From Deltaproteobacteria bacterium (GTDB taxonomy: Bacteria; Desulfobacterota; Desulfobacteria; Desulfobacterales; SURF-15): 29,308 bases of DNA. A model generated the notes under the pieces. The model did no database searches. It was not told the DNA's origin and worked only from the letters and a program-made list of their open reading frames with translations. A program made the position numbers and the translations under genes. The number at the start of each line of letters is the position of its first letter. Positions within the stretch are counted from its first letter, which is position 1. Shown in pieces: positions 23,396-29,308 of the stretch. Location of the stretch: the NCBI GenBank assembly GCA_024644775.1, contig JAHEHB010000012.1, positions 1 through 29,308 of the forward strand. Reading direction: 5' to 3'.

Positions 23396-25027
23396 CTATC
23401 CGATTTGATATCCGGGTCCCCGGAGAACCTTTCCCGGCAGATCGCCTGTATGCTCGCCATTATTAATAACGATTGTCCCATTGACGATCACATAGGGTAT
23501 GCCCGCTGGATAGACATGTGGTTTTCTGTTTTGAGCACCGGGATAAGGCGCCTTCTCCGATATACCGTCCGGATCGAAAACGACGACATCGGCGCACATA
23601 CCTTGCCTCAGTATTCCACGATCGTACAGTTTTAGTCGGTTTGCCGGCAGCGACGTCATCTTTCTCACAGCCTCCTCAAGGGTTACGATCTTTGTCCCGG
23701 GTTCCTCAGGCATCTCCGGGTTATTTTCTCCTCTGACCCACTTTCTAAAAACGATGGGGAATCCGCCGTATCCCCTGGGGTGAGGCGCTCTTTCTCCGAG
23801 GAAACCGTAAGGCGCATAGAACCAGCTGTCCGTGATTGGCATGGCAAATGGTTTTGCAAATGTAAGTTCCAGGTCTTTGTGCACATGACCTCTCATGGCG
23901 CTATCGACCTCCGGTAGATCCAGCCCTTCGTCCTTGAGGAGATCGAACACCGTGTCGAATGGGTCCTTACCCCAGGTTTCGGCAATCTCGGGAATCGTCA
24001 TGCCGATGAATTCCGGGTGGGCACGGGTCCATAGGATGAAGATCCCTTCCCAGTCATGCTCGCTCTTCATCATGTCGTTTCGCATCTTTTGGCGGGTTTC
24101 AGAATCGTTGACTCTCTCAAGAATTTTGGGAGCGCCGCCTTCATAAGCCCAAATCGGTAGCTGGGCTACAAGCCAGCCGCCACCATAAAGCGTGGTACAA
24201 ACATCGTATGTGATATCGACGCCGCGATCCCTGGCCTCTTCCACCAGTGATAAAATGTCCTCCTGGCGGCCCCATTCTCCGCTATGGGTTTCAATATGAG
24301 ATATCTGAACCGGGATGGCTGCCGTTTCACCGGTCTGAATCGCTTCTCCTTTTGCATCTGACCATTCGCCGCCTCTGCAGTGGGTGGCATACAGACCGCC
24401 GTATTCAGCCGCTACTTTGGCGAGTTCTATCACTTCGTTGGGATCCGCCCAACAGCCCGGCGGATATGTCAGTCCCGCAGAGAATCCGAACACACCATCC
24501 TTCATCGCCCTTGCGACATGGTTTTTCATTTCCTTAAGCTCAAGGGTGGTGGGAGGCCGTGCTTCCCATCCCATTACAGCCCCACGAACCCAGCCGTGAC
24601 CCACCAGATTCGCGACGTTAACAGCAGCACCTTGCGCTTCATAGACTTTGAAAAACTCATCAAAGGTTTCCCAAGAGGGACTTATTTCCTTTGGCCACCA
24701 TGGCGAGTAAACGAGATGCCGGTTTTTTTCGGATATGGGGGCTGCCGACCAGCCACATTGTCCCCCTAAAAACGTCGTAACCCCCTGCCGGACAAGGCTG
24801 TCGCAATTTGGGTCGATTAGCACAAAAATCTCGCCGTGCTGGTGTATGTCTATGAAACCTGGCGTTACCACAAAGCCCTTGGCGTCGATCACATGTTTCG
24901 CCCCATCGCTGCTACAGTCGCCTATTTTCGCTATTTTGCCGCCCCGAATCGCCAGATCTTCCTTGACCCAGGGGTTGCCGGTACCATCTATCACCCGACC
25001 GTTTCTTATGATAATATCAAAATCCAT
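23396..25027 (-). CDS. N-acyl-D-amino-acid deacylase (D-aminoacylase), amidohydrolase family
   Basis: This 543-residue metal-dependent amidohydrolase begins DIIIRNGRVIDGTGNPW, the usual beta-sandwich start. VTPGFIDIHQHGE gives the metal His62/His64 pair, QGVTTFLGGQCGWSAAP carries Cys91, a D-aminoacylase metal ligand, and THCRGGEW and VQISHIETHSGEW give the remaining His ligands. The C-terminus (GMCADVVVFDPDGI, YVIVNGTIVINNGEHTGDLPGKVLRG) is typical of the family. It should release D-amino acids from N-acyl-D-amino acids in the cytoplasm. AAGGTG lies about 8 nt before the ATG. The genes upstream on the same strand are the URO-D remnant and the cupin. D-Cysteine desulfhydrase and hydroxyacid dehydrogenase genes elsewhere in the window fit a D-amino-acid salvage theme. 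Confidence 0.92.
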   Translation of the reverse strand: MDFDIIIRNGRVIDGTGNPWVKEDLAIRGGKIAKIGDCSSDGAKHVIDAKGFVVTPGFIDIHQHGEIFVLIDPNCDSLVRQGVTTFLGGQCGWSAAPISEKNRHLVYSPWWPKEISPSWETFDEFFKVYEAQGAAVNVANLVGHGWVRGAVMGWEARPPTTLELKEMKNHVARAMKDGVFGFSAGLTYPPGCWADPNEVIELAKVAAEYGGLYATHCRGGEWSDAKGEAIQTGETAAIPVQISHIETHSGEWGRQEDILSLVEEARDRGVDITYDVCTTLYGGGWLVAQLPIWAYEGGAPKILERVNDSETRQKMRNDMMKSEHDWEGIFILWTRAHPEFIGMTIPEIAETWGKDPFDTVFDLLKDEGLDLPEVDSAMRGHVHKDLELTFAKPFAMPITDSWFYAPYGFLGERAPHPRGYGGFPIVFRKWVRGENNPEMPEEPGTKIVTLEEAVRKMTSLPANRLKLYDRGILRQGMCADVVVFDPDGISEKAPYPGAQNRKPHVYPAGIPYVIVNGTIVINNGEHTGDLPGKVLRGPGYQIG

Positions 25028-25061
25028 CCTATCACCTTATTTGAACGGTTTATCATCCAAC

Positions 25062-25232
25062 TCAATGGGAAGCCGCCTCAATCATTTCTTTTAATCGCAT
25101 TCGGTAGTAGCAAAAGTCCTCCCAGGAAATATCCGGGTGGACAAGATGATCGATATGCGGAATGTAGCCCAGCGTATTCAGCATAAAAGGAACTTTCGCG
25201 TTTAGCTCCTCTTCGATAGCCTCTTTTCCGGT
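25062..25232 (-). pseudogene. C-terminal remnant of a uroporphyrinogen-decarboxylase-superfamily protein
   Basis: Reading the minus strand after an in-frame TAA at 25233-25235 gives about 56 codons. They include GKEAIEEELNAKVPFM, GYIPHIDHLVHPDISWEDF and CYYRMRLKEMIEA, then TGA at 25062-25064. GGYIPxxDHxVPPDVSWExFxxYR is the hallmark end of URO-D-superfamily proteins, many of which are corrinoid-dependent methyltransferases. The rest of the gene (about 300 residues) is absent. It is wedged between the cupin and the deacylase on the same strand, so it is probably what a deletion left of an operon member. Confidence 0.7.
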
Positions 25233-25258
25233 TTATTGAATACAAATGGTTTTTAAAC

Positions 25259-25825
25259 CTATTGGGGCCAATATTCCACGAGTGGGCCTCTAACGCCATA
25301 GACAGGATCTGCTTTTGGTAACGGTACGGACGCAACGTTCTGGTCCGCTTGAGGCCGTTCACCGGATTTTCCATAGTTCATATCCCAATGTTGCCCAATC
25401 GGATAGCCTCCCACCACCCGAAAATCAGAACTTGCCCCTAAGTTTTTATGTGCCACTCCTGCGGGGATAACAACAACATCCCCAGGGTTTACCGTCAGCA
25501 CCACTCCTTTTTCACCGCCAAGTTGTACCTTTGCAGTTCCGCCATAGACACCCAACACCTCATGGGCGGTGCTATGATAGTGATGATATCCGTAAATACC
25601 ATTCCGCCAGGCACCATTCCACTGATTTGCCTCGAACAGATCTTCAAAAACCGCAGCAGGATCGCGTTTTGGTAGGTCCAAGGCCCCTTGATAAATCAAA
25701 AGCGGAACGTTCTCATTGTTAGGATACGTACCGTCATCCTTCAGTATTTCAACCGTTACTTGGGGAGAACTTACCATTCCCTTAAAACGGCCGTCTATTT
25801 CCTCCGAAAAACTATTTTGACTCAT
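25259..25825 (-). CDS. Small cupin-domain protein
   Basis: The protein has 188 residues from ATG 25825, which follows AGGA by about 9 nt. An in-frame GTG at 25894 would add a short hydrophobic stretch, but its ribosome binding site is poor. PNNENVPLLIYQGALDLP is followed by one cupin fold: YGYHHYHSTAHEVLGVYGG gives cupin motif 1 with His and Glu metal ligands, and VNPGDVVVIPAGVAHKNLG gives motif 2 with the final His. Such single-domain cupins act as metal-dependent isomerases, dioxygenases or sugar/small-molecule binders; the substrate here cannot be read. It lies upstream of the URO-D remnant and deacylase gene on the same strand. Confidence 0.82.
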   Translation of the reverse strand: MSQNSFSEEIDGRFKGMVSSPQVTVEILKDDGTYPNNENVPLLIYQGALDLPKRDPAAVFEDLFEANQWNGAWRNGIYGYHHYHSTAHEVLGVYGGTAKVQLGGEKGVVLTVNPGDVVVIPAGVAHKNLGASSDFRVVGGYPIGQHWDMNYGKSGERPQADQNVASVPLPKADPVYGVRGPLVEYWPQ

Positions 25826-25982
25826 GATATTTGTTCCTATCAATAGTATTAAAAGTTTTCTGCGCAGCATTTGGAAAGCGTTGCTAACGGACACTATTAT
25901 CTTTTTATCCTTTGTGAATCAAATGTCAATATTTAGACGAATATCGATTCCGAACACGATTATTATTGGCCTATAAAAAAGC

Positions 25983-26011
25983 TTGACAGCGATGGTCGAA
26001 TCATATATAAA
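25983..26011 (+). promoter_or_regulatory. Consensus sigma-70 promoter of the DAHP synthase attenuator
   Basis: A perfect TTGACA -35 box (25983-25988) is followed, after exactly 17 nt, by TATAAA (26006-26011), five of six positions of the consensus -10. Transcription should begin near 26018, about 30 nt before the leader peptide start codon. It is the clearest promoter in the window. Confidence 0.8.
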
Positions 26012-26048
26012 AGACTAACTTTTAAAAATAAATTGGGAAATTTCTGTT

Positions 26049-26099
26049 ATGGTACATACCTTTTTTGGCAGCTTTTTTGGGTTTTTTTATTATTGCTAA
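26049..26099 (+). CDS. Phe/Tyr-rich attenuator leader peptide of the DAHP synthase gene
   Basis: The 16-codon frame MVHTFFGSFFGFFYYC runs from ATG 26049 to TAA 26099. It contains six Phe codons (three TTT pairs) and two consecutive Tyr codons (TAT TAT). A GGGA lies about 10 nt before the ATG. It lies between a consensus promoter and an intrinsic terminator, upstream of the aromatic pathway's first enzyme, exactly where a leader peptide of the PheL type is expected. Ribosome stalling when charged tRNA-Phe or tRNA-Tyr is scarce should free downstream RNA to form the antiterminator. It has no sequence identity with PheL beyond composition. Confidence 0.85.
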   Translation: MVHTFFGSFFGFFYYC

Positions 26100-26159
26100 A
26101 CCCGATTTGTCTGCCTGGGGTGTGTAACACTTAACATAAAAATTAAAAGCCGCCGGCAG
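26067..26159 (+). promoter_or_regulatory. Attenuator pairing segments (1:2 and 2:3) in the DAHP synthase leader
   Basis: Segment 1, inside the leader peptide, has GGCAG (26067-26071) and GGGTTT (26079-26084). Segment 2, after the leader stop, has AAACCC (26098-26103) and CTGCC (26111-26115), so 1:2 can form a two-part hairpin. CTGCC can instead pair with GGCAG of segment 3 (26155-26159), which is part of the terminator stem. Pairing of 2:3, extended by GG:CC with a bulge, would block the terminator. These mutually exclusive helices complete the classic attenuator arrangement. Confidence 0.7.
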
Positions 26160-26187
26160 CCAACGCCTGCGGCTTTTTTATTTTTTT
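26145..26187 (+). terminator. Intrinsic terminator of the attenuator (segments 3:4)
   Basis: AAAAGCCGC (26145-26153) pairs with GCGGCTTTT (26169-26177). After a mismatch, GGC (26155-26157) pairs with GCC (26165-26167) around a 7-nt loop. The stem is followed by a run of T interrupted by one A (to 26187). It ends about 30 nt before the DAHP synthase start, so it controls read-through into the gene rather than ending an upstream gene. Confidence 0.88.
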
Positions 26188-26216
26188 ATGACCACCTAAA
26201 TAGGAGGACACGAATC

Positions 26217-27320
26217 ATGAAAAAGACATACGATGTGCATGTGGAAGAGTTCGTTCCGCTGATTTCGCCAAACACCTTAAAGAATGAAATCCCACTCGCT
26301 AAAACGGAAATGGAAACGGTGACGTCGGCTAGGGAAACCATTGGAAAAATTTTAAGAAAAGAAGACAAACGCCTTTTGGTTGTAGTGGGACCCTGTTCAA
26401 TACACGATGAAGCGGCTGCTTTAGACTATGGAAAAAAGTTAAATACGCTGCAAAAGCAGGTCGAAGAAACGCTTTTCCTCGTCATGCGAGTTTATTTTGA
26501 AAAGCCCCGCACGACAGTGGGTTGGAAGGGCTTAATAAATGATCCCTGTATGGATAGCACGTGCGACATGATGGCGGGGTTGCGAAAAGCGCGGCAGCTT
26601 TTGTTAGACATCGTTACGATGGGACTGCCCACTGCCACCGAAATGCTCGATCCGATTACTCCCCAATATATCGACGGTCTGGTTTGCTGGGCTGCCATCG
26701 GGGCAAGAACCATCGAATCTCAAACACACCGTGAAATGGCAAGCGGTCTTTCCATGCCCATCGGATTTAAAAACTGCACAGATGGAGAATTGGATACCGC
26801 CATTAACGGAATCGTTGCCGCCCGATCGCCACAGAGTTTTTTGGGGATCAATCAAGACGGCCAAACCGCTATTGTAAAGACCACCGGCAATCCTTGGACG
26901 CATATTGTTTTGCGGGGGGGGAAAAGACCAAACTACGATTCGGTAAGCATTGCGGAGGCTCGGCGCATGCTAAAAGAAAATGGATTGCCGGAGGCCATCA
27001 TGGTGGACTGTTCCCATGCAAATTCCAGAAAAAAGCATCAGGGGCAGGCGGTTGTTTGGCAGGATGTCATCAACCAGCGACTGGATGGAAACGATGCATT
27101 GATTGGATTGATGTTGGAAAGTAATCTTTATGAAGGCAGCCAAAAAATCTCCGATGATTTATCGACACTTAAATACGGGATTTCCATCACCGATGAATGC
27201 ATCTCCTGGGAAACCACCGTAAAACTACTTTTATCCGCTCACAACCAACTGTCAAAATATTTCCGTGTAGAATCAGATATCGATAAACCACATGATATAA
27301 AACGTTATTCGGTCGTATAG
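26217..27320 (+). CDS. aroG: 3-deoxy-7-phosphoheptulonate (DAHP) synthase, AroG/AroF type
   Basis: This 367-residue class I-alpha DAHP synthase condenses phosphoenolpyruvate and erythrose 4-phosphate, the first step to Phe, Tyr and Trp. Conserved segments are LLVVVGPCSIHDEAAALDY, MRVYFEKPRTTVGWKGLINDP, ATEMLDPITPQYIDGLVCWAAIGARTIESQTHREMASGLSMPIGFKN (split here only by eye), HIVLRGGKRPNYD and MVDCSHANSRKKH, carrying the metal Cys/His and substrate Lys/Arg residues. The N-terminal extension typical of feedback-inhibited AroF/G/H enzymes is present. AGGAGG lies about 9 nt before ATG 26217. The gene follows a Phe/Tyr-codon leader peptide and terminator, which suggests it is the Phe- or Tyr-responsive isozyme; the symbol is approximate between aroG and aroF. 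Confidence 0.93.
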   Translation: MKKTYDVHVEEFVPLISPNTLKNEIPLAKTEMETVTSARETIGKILRKEDKRLLVVVGPCSIHDEAAALDYGKKLNTLQKQVEETLFLVMRVYFEKPRTTVGWKGLINDPCMDSTCDMMAGLRKARQLLLDIVTMGLPTATEMLDPITPQYIDGLVCWAAIGARTIESQTHREMASGLSMPIGFKNCTDGELDTAINGIVAARSPQSFLGINQDGQTAIVKTTGNPWTHIVLRGGKRPNYDSVSIAEARRMLKENGLPEAIMVDCSHANSRKKHQGQAVVWQDVINQRLDGNDALIGLMLESNLYEGSQKISDDLSTLKYGISITDECISWETTVKLLLSAHNQLSKYFRVESDIDKPHDIKRYSVV

Positions 27321-27343
27321 ACGCTTAGCACCAGGATTGTTTT

Positions 27344-27760
27344 TTAATCAGACCGGAACATGACGGTTGTTACCGTCGGCGTCCACCTCGCCGCTACTTC
27401 ATAGGCTTCGTCTTCTCCCGGCCACGGTGGCATGGTAATTCCGATGGCCGAGAGCAGCTCGTCTCCAAACGACCGGAACTGGAAGTGGGTTCCAAGTGGA
27501 ATCGTAAGACACACCCCCGGCGCAACCGGAACAATTTCCTCTCGATCGTTCTGCTTTCGCCACATCTCCCCTCGGCCTTTCAAAAAATACCAGATTTCCT
27601 CAACGGTTCGGTGTGCAACCGCAATCGATGTCTCACCCGGTGCCAATTCAAAATGAGCCATACTACCGCCATCCAAATCGAGCAAAATGCGAACATCAGA
27701 ACCGTCCGGTGCAGCGGCGTCGGGAACTACGGGGAGCTTTTTAGTAGCGAAATCACGCAT
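27344..27760 (-). CDS. Small cupin-domain protein
   Basis: The protein has 138 residues from ATG 27760, preceded by GGAGGAC at 6 nt. The frame is open upstream to 28135, but that extension overlaps the next gene and is not protein-like. One cupin fold is visible: AVAHRTVEEIWYFLKGRGEMW contains His and Glu ligands of motif 1, and VAPGVCLTIPLGTHFQFR holds motif 2 with the last His. It is probably a cytoplasmic metal-binding enzyme or binding protein of unknown substrate. It is the last gene in the minus-strand run that begins with the sigma factor, but the 55-nt gap leaves operon membership open. It converges with the DAHP synthase gene. Confidence 0.83.
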   Translation of the reverse strand: MRDFATKKLPVVPDAAAPDGSDVRILLDLDGGSMAHFELAPGETSIAVAHRTVEEIWYFLKGRGEMWRKQNDREEIVPVAPGVCLTIPLGTHFQFRSFGDELLSAIGITMPPWPGEDEAYEVAARWTPTVTTVMFRSD

Positions 27761-27815
27761 GGTTGTCCTCCGTGAGTTTTCGAAGTTGTCGCCACAGCAC
27801 CGGTCGCTACTGAGT

Positions 27816-28271
27816 TTAGTGCGGGTGATGACGGCGATGGGCAACCCAGACCCGCTCTTTTTTCCAGTAACCGGGTCGTTTTTCGATTTCGATCCATTTT
27901 CCCCGCACCCAGTGGCCTCGACGGCCATAATGGGCAGGATTCCATATCTCTTTATAGACAGGCGGTACCCACACCTTCCGGATCTCCCAATGACCCGACC
28001 GCCTCGCGCGCGGGTAATATTTATGCTTCGGACGATGCAGTTTATGTCTTTTGTACTTTGGGGGGGGCGGTTGATGGTGATAAACCCTGTTGTCATACCC
28101 GGGATGTTGCAGGTGATCCAATAGCACCTTACCAAGGATTACTGCCCCCGCGCCAATGGCAACGCCTTCCCATCTGTTTCTCTGGACGTTTCCAGCCCAG
28201 ACGGGACTCGCAACCAGACCAAAGGATACCAAACTCACCAGTAAAACGATAAAAAAGCGATTTTTTTTCAT
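27816..28271 (-). CDS. Exported basic protein with W/Y-rich repeats
   Basis: The protein has about 151 residues from ATG 28271, with GGAG 9 nt upstream. A clear signal peptide (MKKNRFFIVLLVSLVSFGL to PVWA) is followed by a short glycine-rich hydrophobic stretch (GVAIGAGAVILGKVLL). The rest is a very basic His/Tyr/Trp-rich region with three imperfect repeats of about 20-25 residues: GHWEIRKVWVPP, GHWVRGKWIEIEKRP and GYWKKERVWVAHR. This resembles the aromatic-repeat surface or periplasmic proteins often seen near ECF sigma / anti-sigma pairs. The charge suggests it binds nucleic acid, lipopolysaccharide or peptidoglycan, but that is inference. Its neighbours are a second exported protein and the sigma/anti-sigma pair. 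Confidence 0.75.
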   Translation of the reverse strand: MKKNRFFIVLLVSLVSFGLVASPVWAGNVQRNRWEGVAIGAGAVILGKVLLDHLQHPGYDNRVYHHQPPPPKYKRHKLHRPKHKYYPRARRSGHWEIRKVWVPPVYKEIWNPAHYGRRGHWVRGKWIEIEKRPGYWKKERVWVAHRRHHPH

Positions 28272-28328
28272 ATCTTCGTCTCCTTTTTTAAGCATTTACA
28301 GCGTTAGACACCGATTTTTGAAAAATGC

Positions 28329-28784
28329 TCAAAAAGAATTGAAGATATTTAATAGCAGGATACCTTTTTTATGTTTGGGACCCCCTATCGTGATACTGCC
28401 ACGGTTGAGCAACTGGATGGTGGTTTGAAAAATTTGCCGCTTTCCCTTCACAATGATAAGACGCAGCTCGGCGCGGTTGCCTCGAACTCTGGTTGGTGTA
28501 ATTTTCAGAACTCGGTTCCCGGGAAGTGAAATTGAACCCGTTTGATTCATGCGAAGCCCAATCCGATCTTCTCCCAGTAGCCGATAAGAGGTATAACGGA
28601 AAACGGATCTCAGCTCCCCCACCAGGTTTTTTAGCCGCGGGTCCACCTGTTGGGAATCCTGTGCTGCCAATATGGTTCTTACGGTGATATTTATATTAGA
28701 TGCGGCAAACGCAGGGGGTAACAACAAAAGGATACACAGAGGCAGGAATCGTAACAGACTAACTTTTAGGAGCCGCATTCTCAT
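28329..28784 (-). CDS. Exported protein encoded behind an anti-sigma factor
   Basis: The protein has 151 residues with a signal peptide (MRMRLLKVSLLRFLPLCILLLLPPAFA, cleavage near AFA-AS). The mature part is about 120 residues of mostly beta character (NINITVRTILA, GSISLPGNRVLKITPTRVRG, AELRLIIVKGKR), ending GSITIGGPKHKKGILLLNIF. I do not recognise a named family. The start codon lies inside the 3' end of the anti-sigma gene (26-bp overlap; the ATG at 28778 is an alternative), so expression is coupled to it. It is probably periplasmic and possibly a sensor or partner of the anti-sigma factor, by context only. Confidence 0.75.
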   Translation of the reverse strand: MRMRLLKVSLLRFLPLCILLLLPPAFAASNINITVRTILAAQDSQQVDPRLKNLVGELRSVFRYTSYRLLGEDRIGLRMNQTGSISLPGNRVLKITPTRVRGNRAELRLIIVKGKRQIFQTTIQLLNRGSITIGGPKHKKGILLLNIFNSF

Positions 28785-29262
28785 TTCCCGTCGGCGTGGT
28801 TTCTTCCGCGAACCATAAAATGGTGTGGCGTGATTTTGGTGTTTCGATGATCATAACAGAAGAAATCGTCCCTGTAAAAGAGTTTATAAGTGCACTCGGA
28901 CCAGGGTCGGATATATGCGGCGTAAAAAAGGTAAAAAAGATCAATAGACCGGCTGCCACAGCAGAAGCCGGAATGATGAAGGGCTTTGAAAGAAAAAGGC
29001 GTCGCAATTTGCCGAATCGTTTTTTGGTAACCCGATCCAGTATCTTTTCATCGAGTCCTCGGAAATCCGTATGAGATAGCACGTGGTTCACATTGTTGCG
29101 GAATAACTCGGAAAGAATCCGGGAATCTGTCAGTAGGCCTTGACAGGATGCACACGTCTCCAGATGTTCTATTATCGCTTCCCGCTTATCAGACTCAAGC
29201 TCACCGTCGTATAATTGATCGATAAGCTCCGGATTGCAACCGTTTCCCATATTACGTTTCAT
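28759..29262 (-). CDS. Membrane-anchored zinc-finger anti-sigma factor
   Basis: This 167-residue protein has the HxxxCxxC zinc motif (HLETCASC, His33, Cys37, Cys40) of the zf-HC2 anti-sigma domain in a helical N-terminus, followed by a membrane segment near residues 95-113 (FIIPASAVAAGLLIFFTFF) and a short exterior tail. It should hold its cognate ECF sigma factor inactive until an envelope signal releases it. Its start overlaps the 3' end of the sigma factor gene by 11 bp, the standard sigma/anti-sigma arrangement. The exterior part (SALINSFTGTISSVMIIETP) is short and has no recognised sensor fold. Function is well supported by motif and context. Confidence 0.85.
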   Translation of the reverse strand: MKRNMGNGCNPELIDQLYDGELESDKREAIIEHLETCASCQGLLTDSRILSELFRNNVNHVLSHTDFRGLDEKILDRVTKKRFGKLRRLFLSKPFIIPASAVAAGLLIFFTFFTPHISDPGPSALINSFTGTISSVMIIETPKSRHTILWFAEETTPTGNENAAPKS

Positions 29263-29308
29263 CTAAATGCTCTTCTAATAACGCTTTTAGTTTTTTTCTT
29301 GCATAAAA
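29252..29308 (-). CDS. ECF sigma factor, extreme C-terminus, cut by the window edge
   Basis: Reading the minus strand from the window edge gives FYARKKLKALLEEHLDET and a TAA at 29252-29254. RKKLKALLEE is the usual end of ECF sigma factor region 4 (RARKKLKxLLEE). Overlap with the zf-HC2 anti-sigma gene supports the call. Only 18 residues are visible, so the subgroup cannot be told. Confidence 0.6.
   Translation of the reverse strand, partial: FYARKKLKALLEEHLDET

Noticed and set aside
25078..25374. 98-codon minus-strand frame between deacylase and cupin genes
   Set aside because: Wrong frame; the URO-D-like remnant and the cupin 3' end explain this region better.
25826..25894. GTG start adding a hydrophobic N-terminus to the cupin at 25259
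   Set aside because: No good ribosome binding site; AGGA precedes the internal ATG at 25825 and the extension is not typical of the family.
26145..26187. Terminator belonging to an upstream gene
   Set aside because: The upstream gene (cupin, start 25825) runs the other way, and a promoter and leader peptide lie directly before it, so it serves attenuation.
27761..28135. N-terminal extension of the 27344-27760 cupin
   Set aside because: It overlaps the exported-protein gene in another frame, and GGAGGAC precedes the ATG at 27760.

Overview
The window looks like chromosomal DNA of an anaerobic deltaproteobacterium, most likely a sulfate-reducing relative of the Desulfobacterales (Desulfobacterota). 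This is inferred from gene content and style: moderate GC, a DUF362 protein, a J-domain/MinD ATPase, N-acyl-D-amino-acid deacylase, DUF4438, a class I adenylate cyclase, and several long intergenic inverted repeats. No marker gene (rRNA, dsr, apr) is present, so the assignment is inference. I saw no tRNA, rRNA, CRISPR array, transposase or phage gene.

Layout. 1-841 (minus): a lipoprotein gene followed by the 5' end of a DUF362 gene. 842-1400: intergenic, with a GC-rich palindrome inside an AT-rich inverted repeat. 1401-2837 (minus): a MinD/ParA ATPase with a J-like N-terminal domain. 3138-3868 (plus): two decayed gene remnants, one a dimethylarginine dimethylaminohydrolase-like enzyme with a deletion and frameshift, the other not identified. 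3877-10191: mainly amino-acid and hydroxy-acid metabolism, with a D-2-hydroxyacid dehydrogenase, an amidase plus D-cysteine desulfhydrase-like operon, an exported cyclophilin, an internally deleted FMN hydroxy-acid dehydrogenase, and a DUF4438 protein. 10580-11332: a monofunctional peptidoglycan transglycosylase. 11472-15338 (minus): an ABC ATPase, large FtsX-type permease and GDSL esterase operon corresponding to ybbA-ybbP-tesA. 15344-15476: a near-perfect 133-bp palindromic element filling the divergent space before an M20 peptidase. 16673-22158 (minus): a PAS-PAS-GGDEF protein and a 1294-residue protein joining helical repeats, pentapeptide repeats and a class I adenylate cyclase domain. 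22453-23109: a Tat-exported sulfite-oxidase-fold molybdoenzyme. 23396-25825 (minus): an N-acyl-D-amino-acid deacylase, a remnant of a uroporphyrinogen-decarboxylase-like protein and a cupin. 25983-27320 (plus): a DAHP synthase gene behind a complete-looking attenuator. 27344-29308 (minus): an ECF sigma factor end, a zinc-finger anti-sigma factor, two exported proteins and a cupin.

The strongest regulatory find is upstream of the DAHP synthase gene. A consensus sigma-70 promoter is followed by a 16-codon leader peptide with six Phe and two Tyr codons (MVHTFFGSFFGFFYYC), then mutually exclusive RNA pairings and an intrinsic terminator. This is textbook aromatic amino-acid attenuation, readable directly from the sequence.

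Other themes are the multidomain adenylate cyclase next to a diguanylate-cyclase-type protein, repeated decay of catabolic genes, and at least four intergenic long-loop inverted repeats that share architecture but not sequence.
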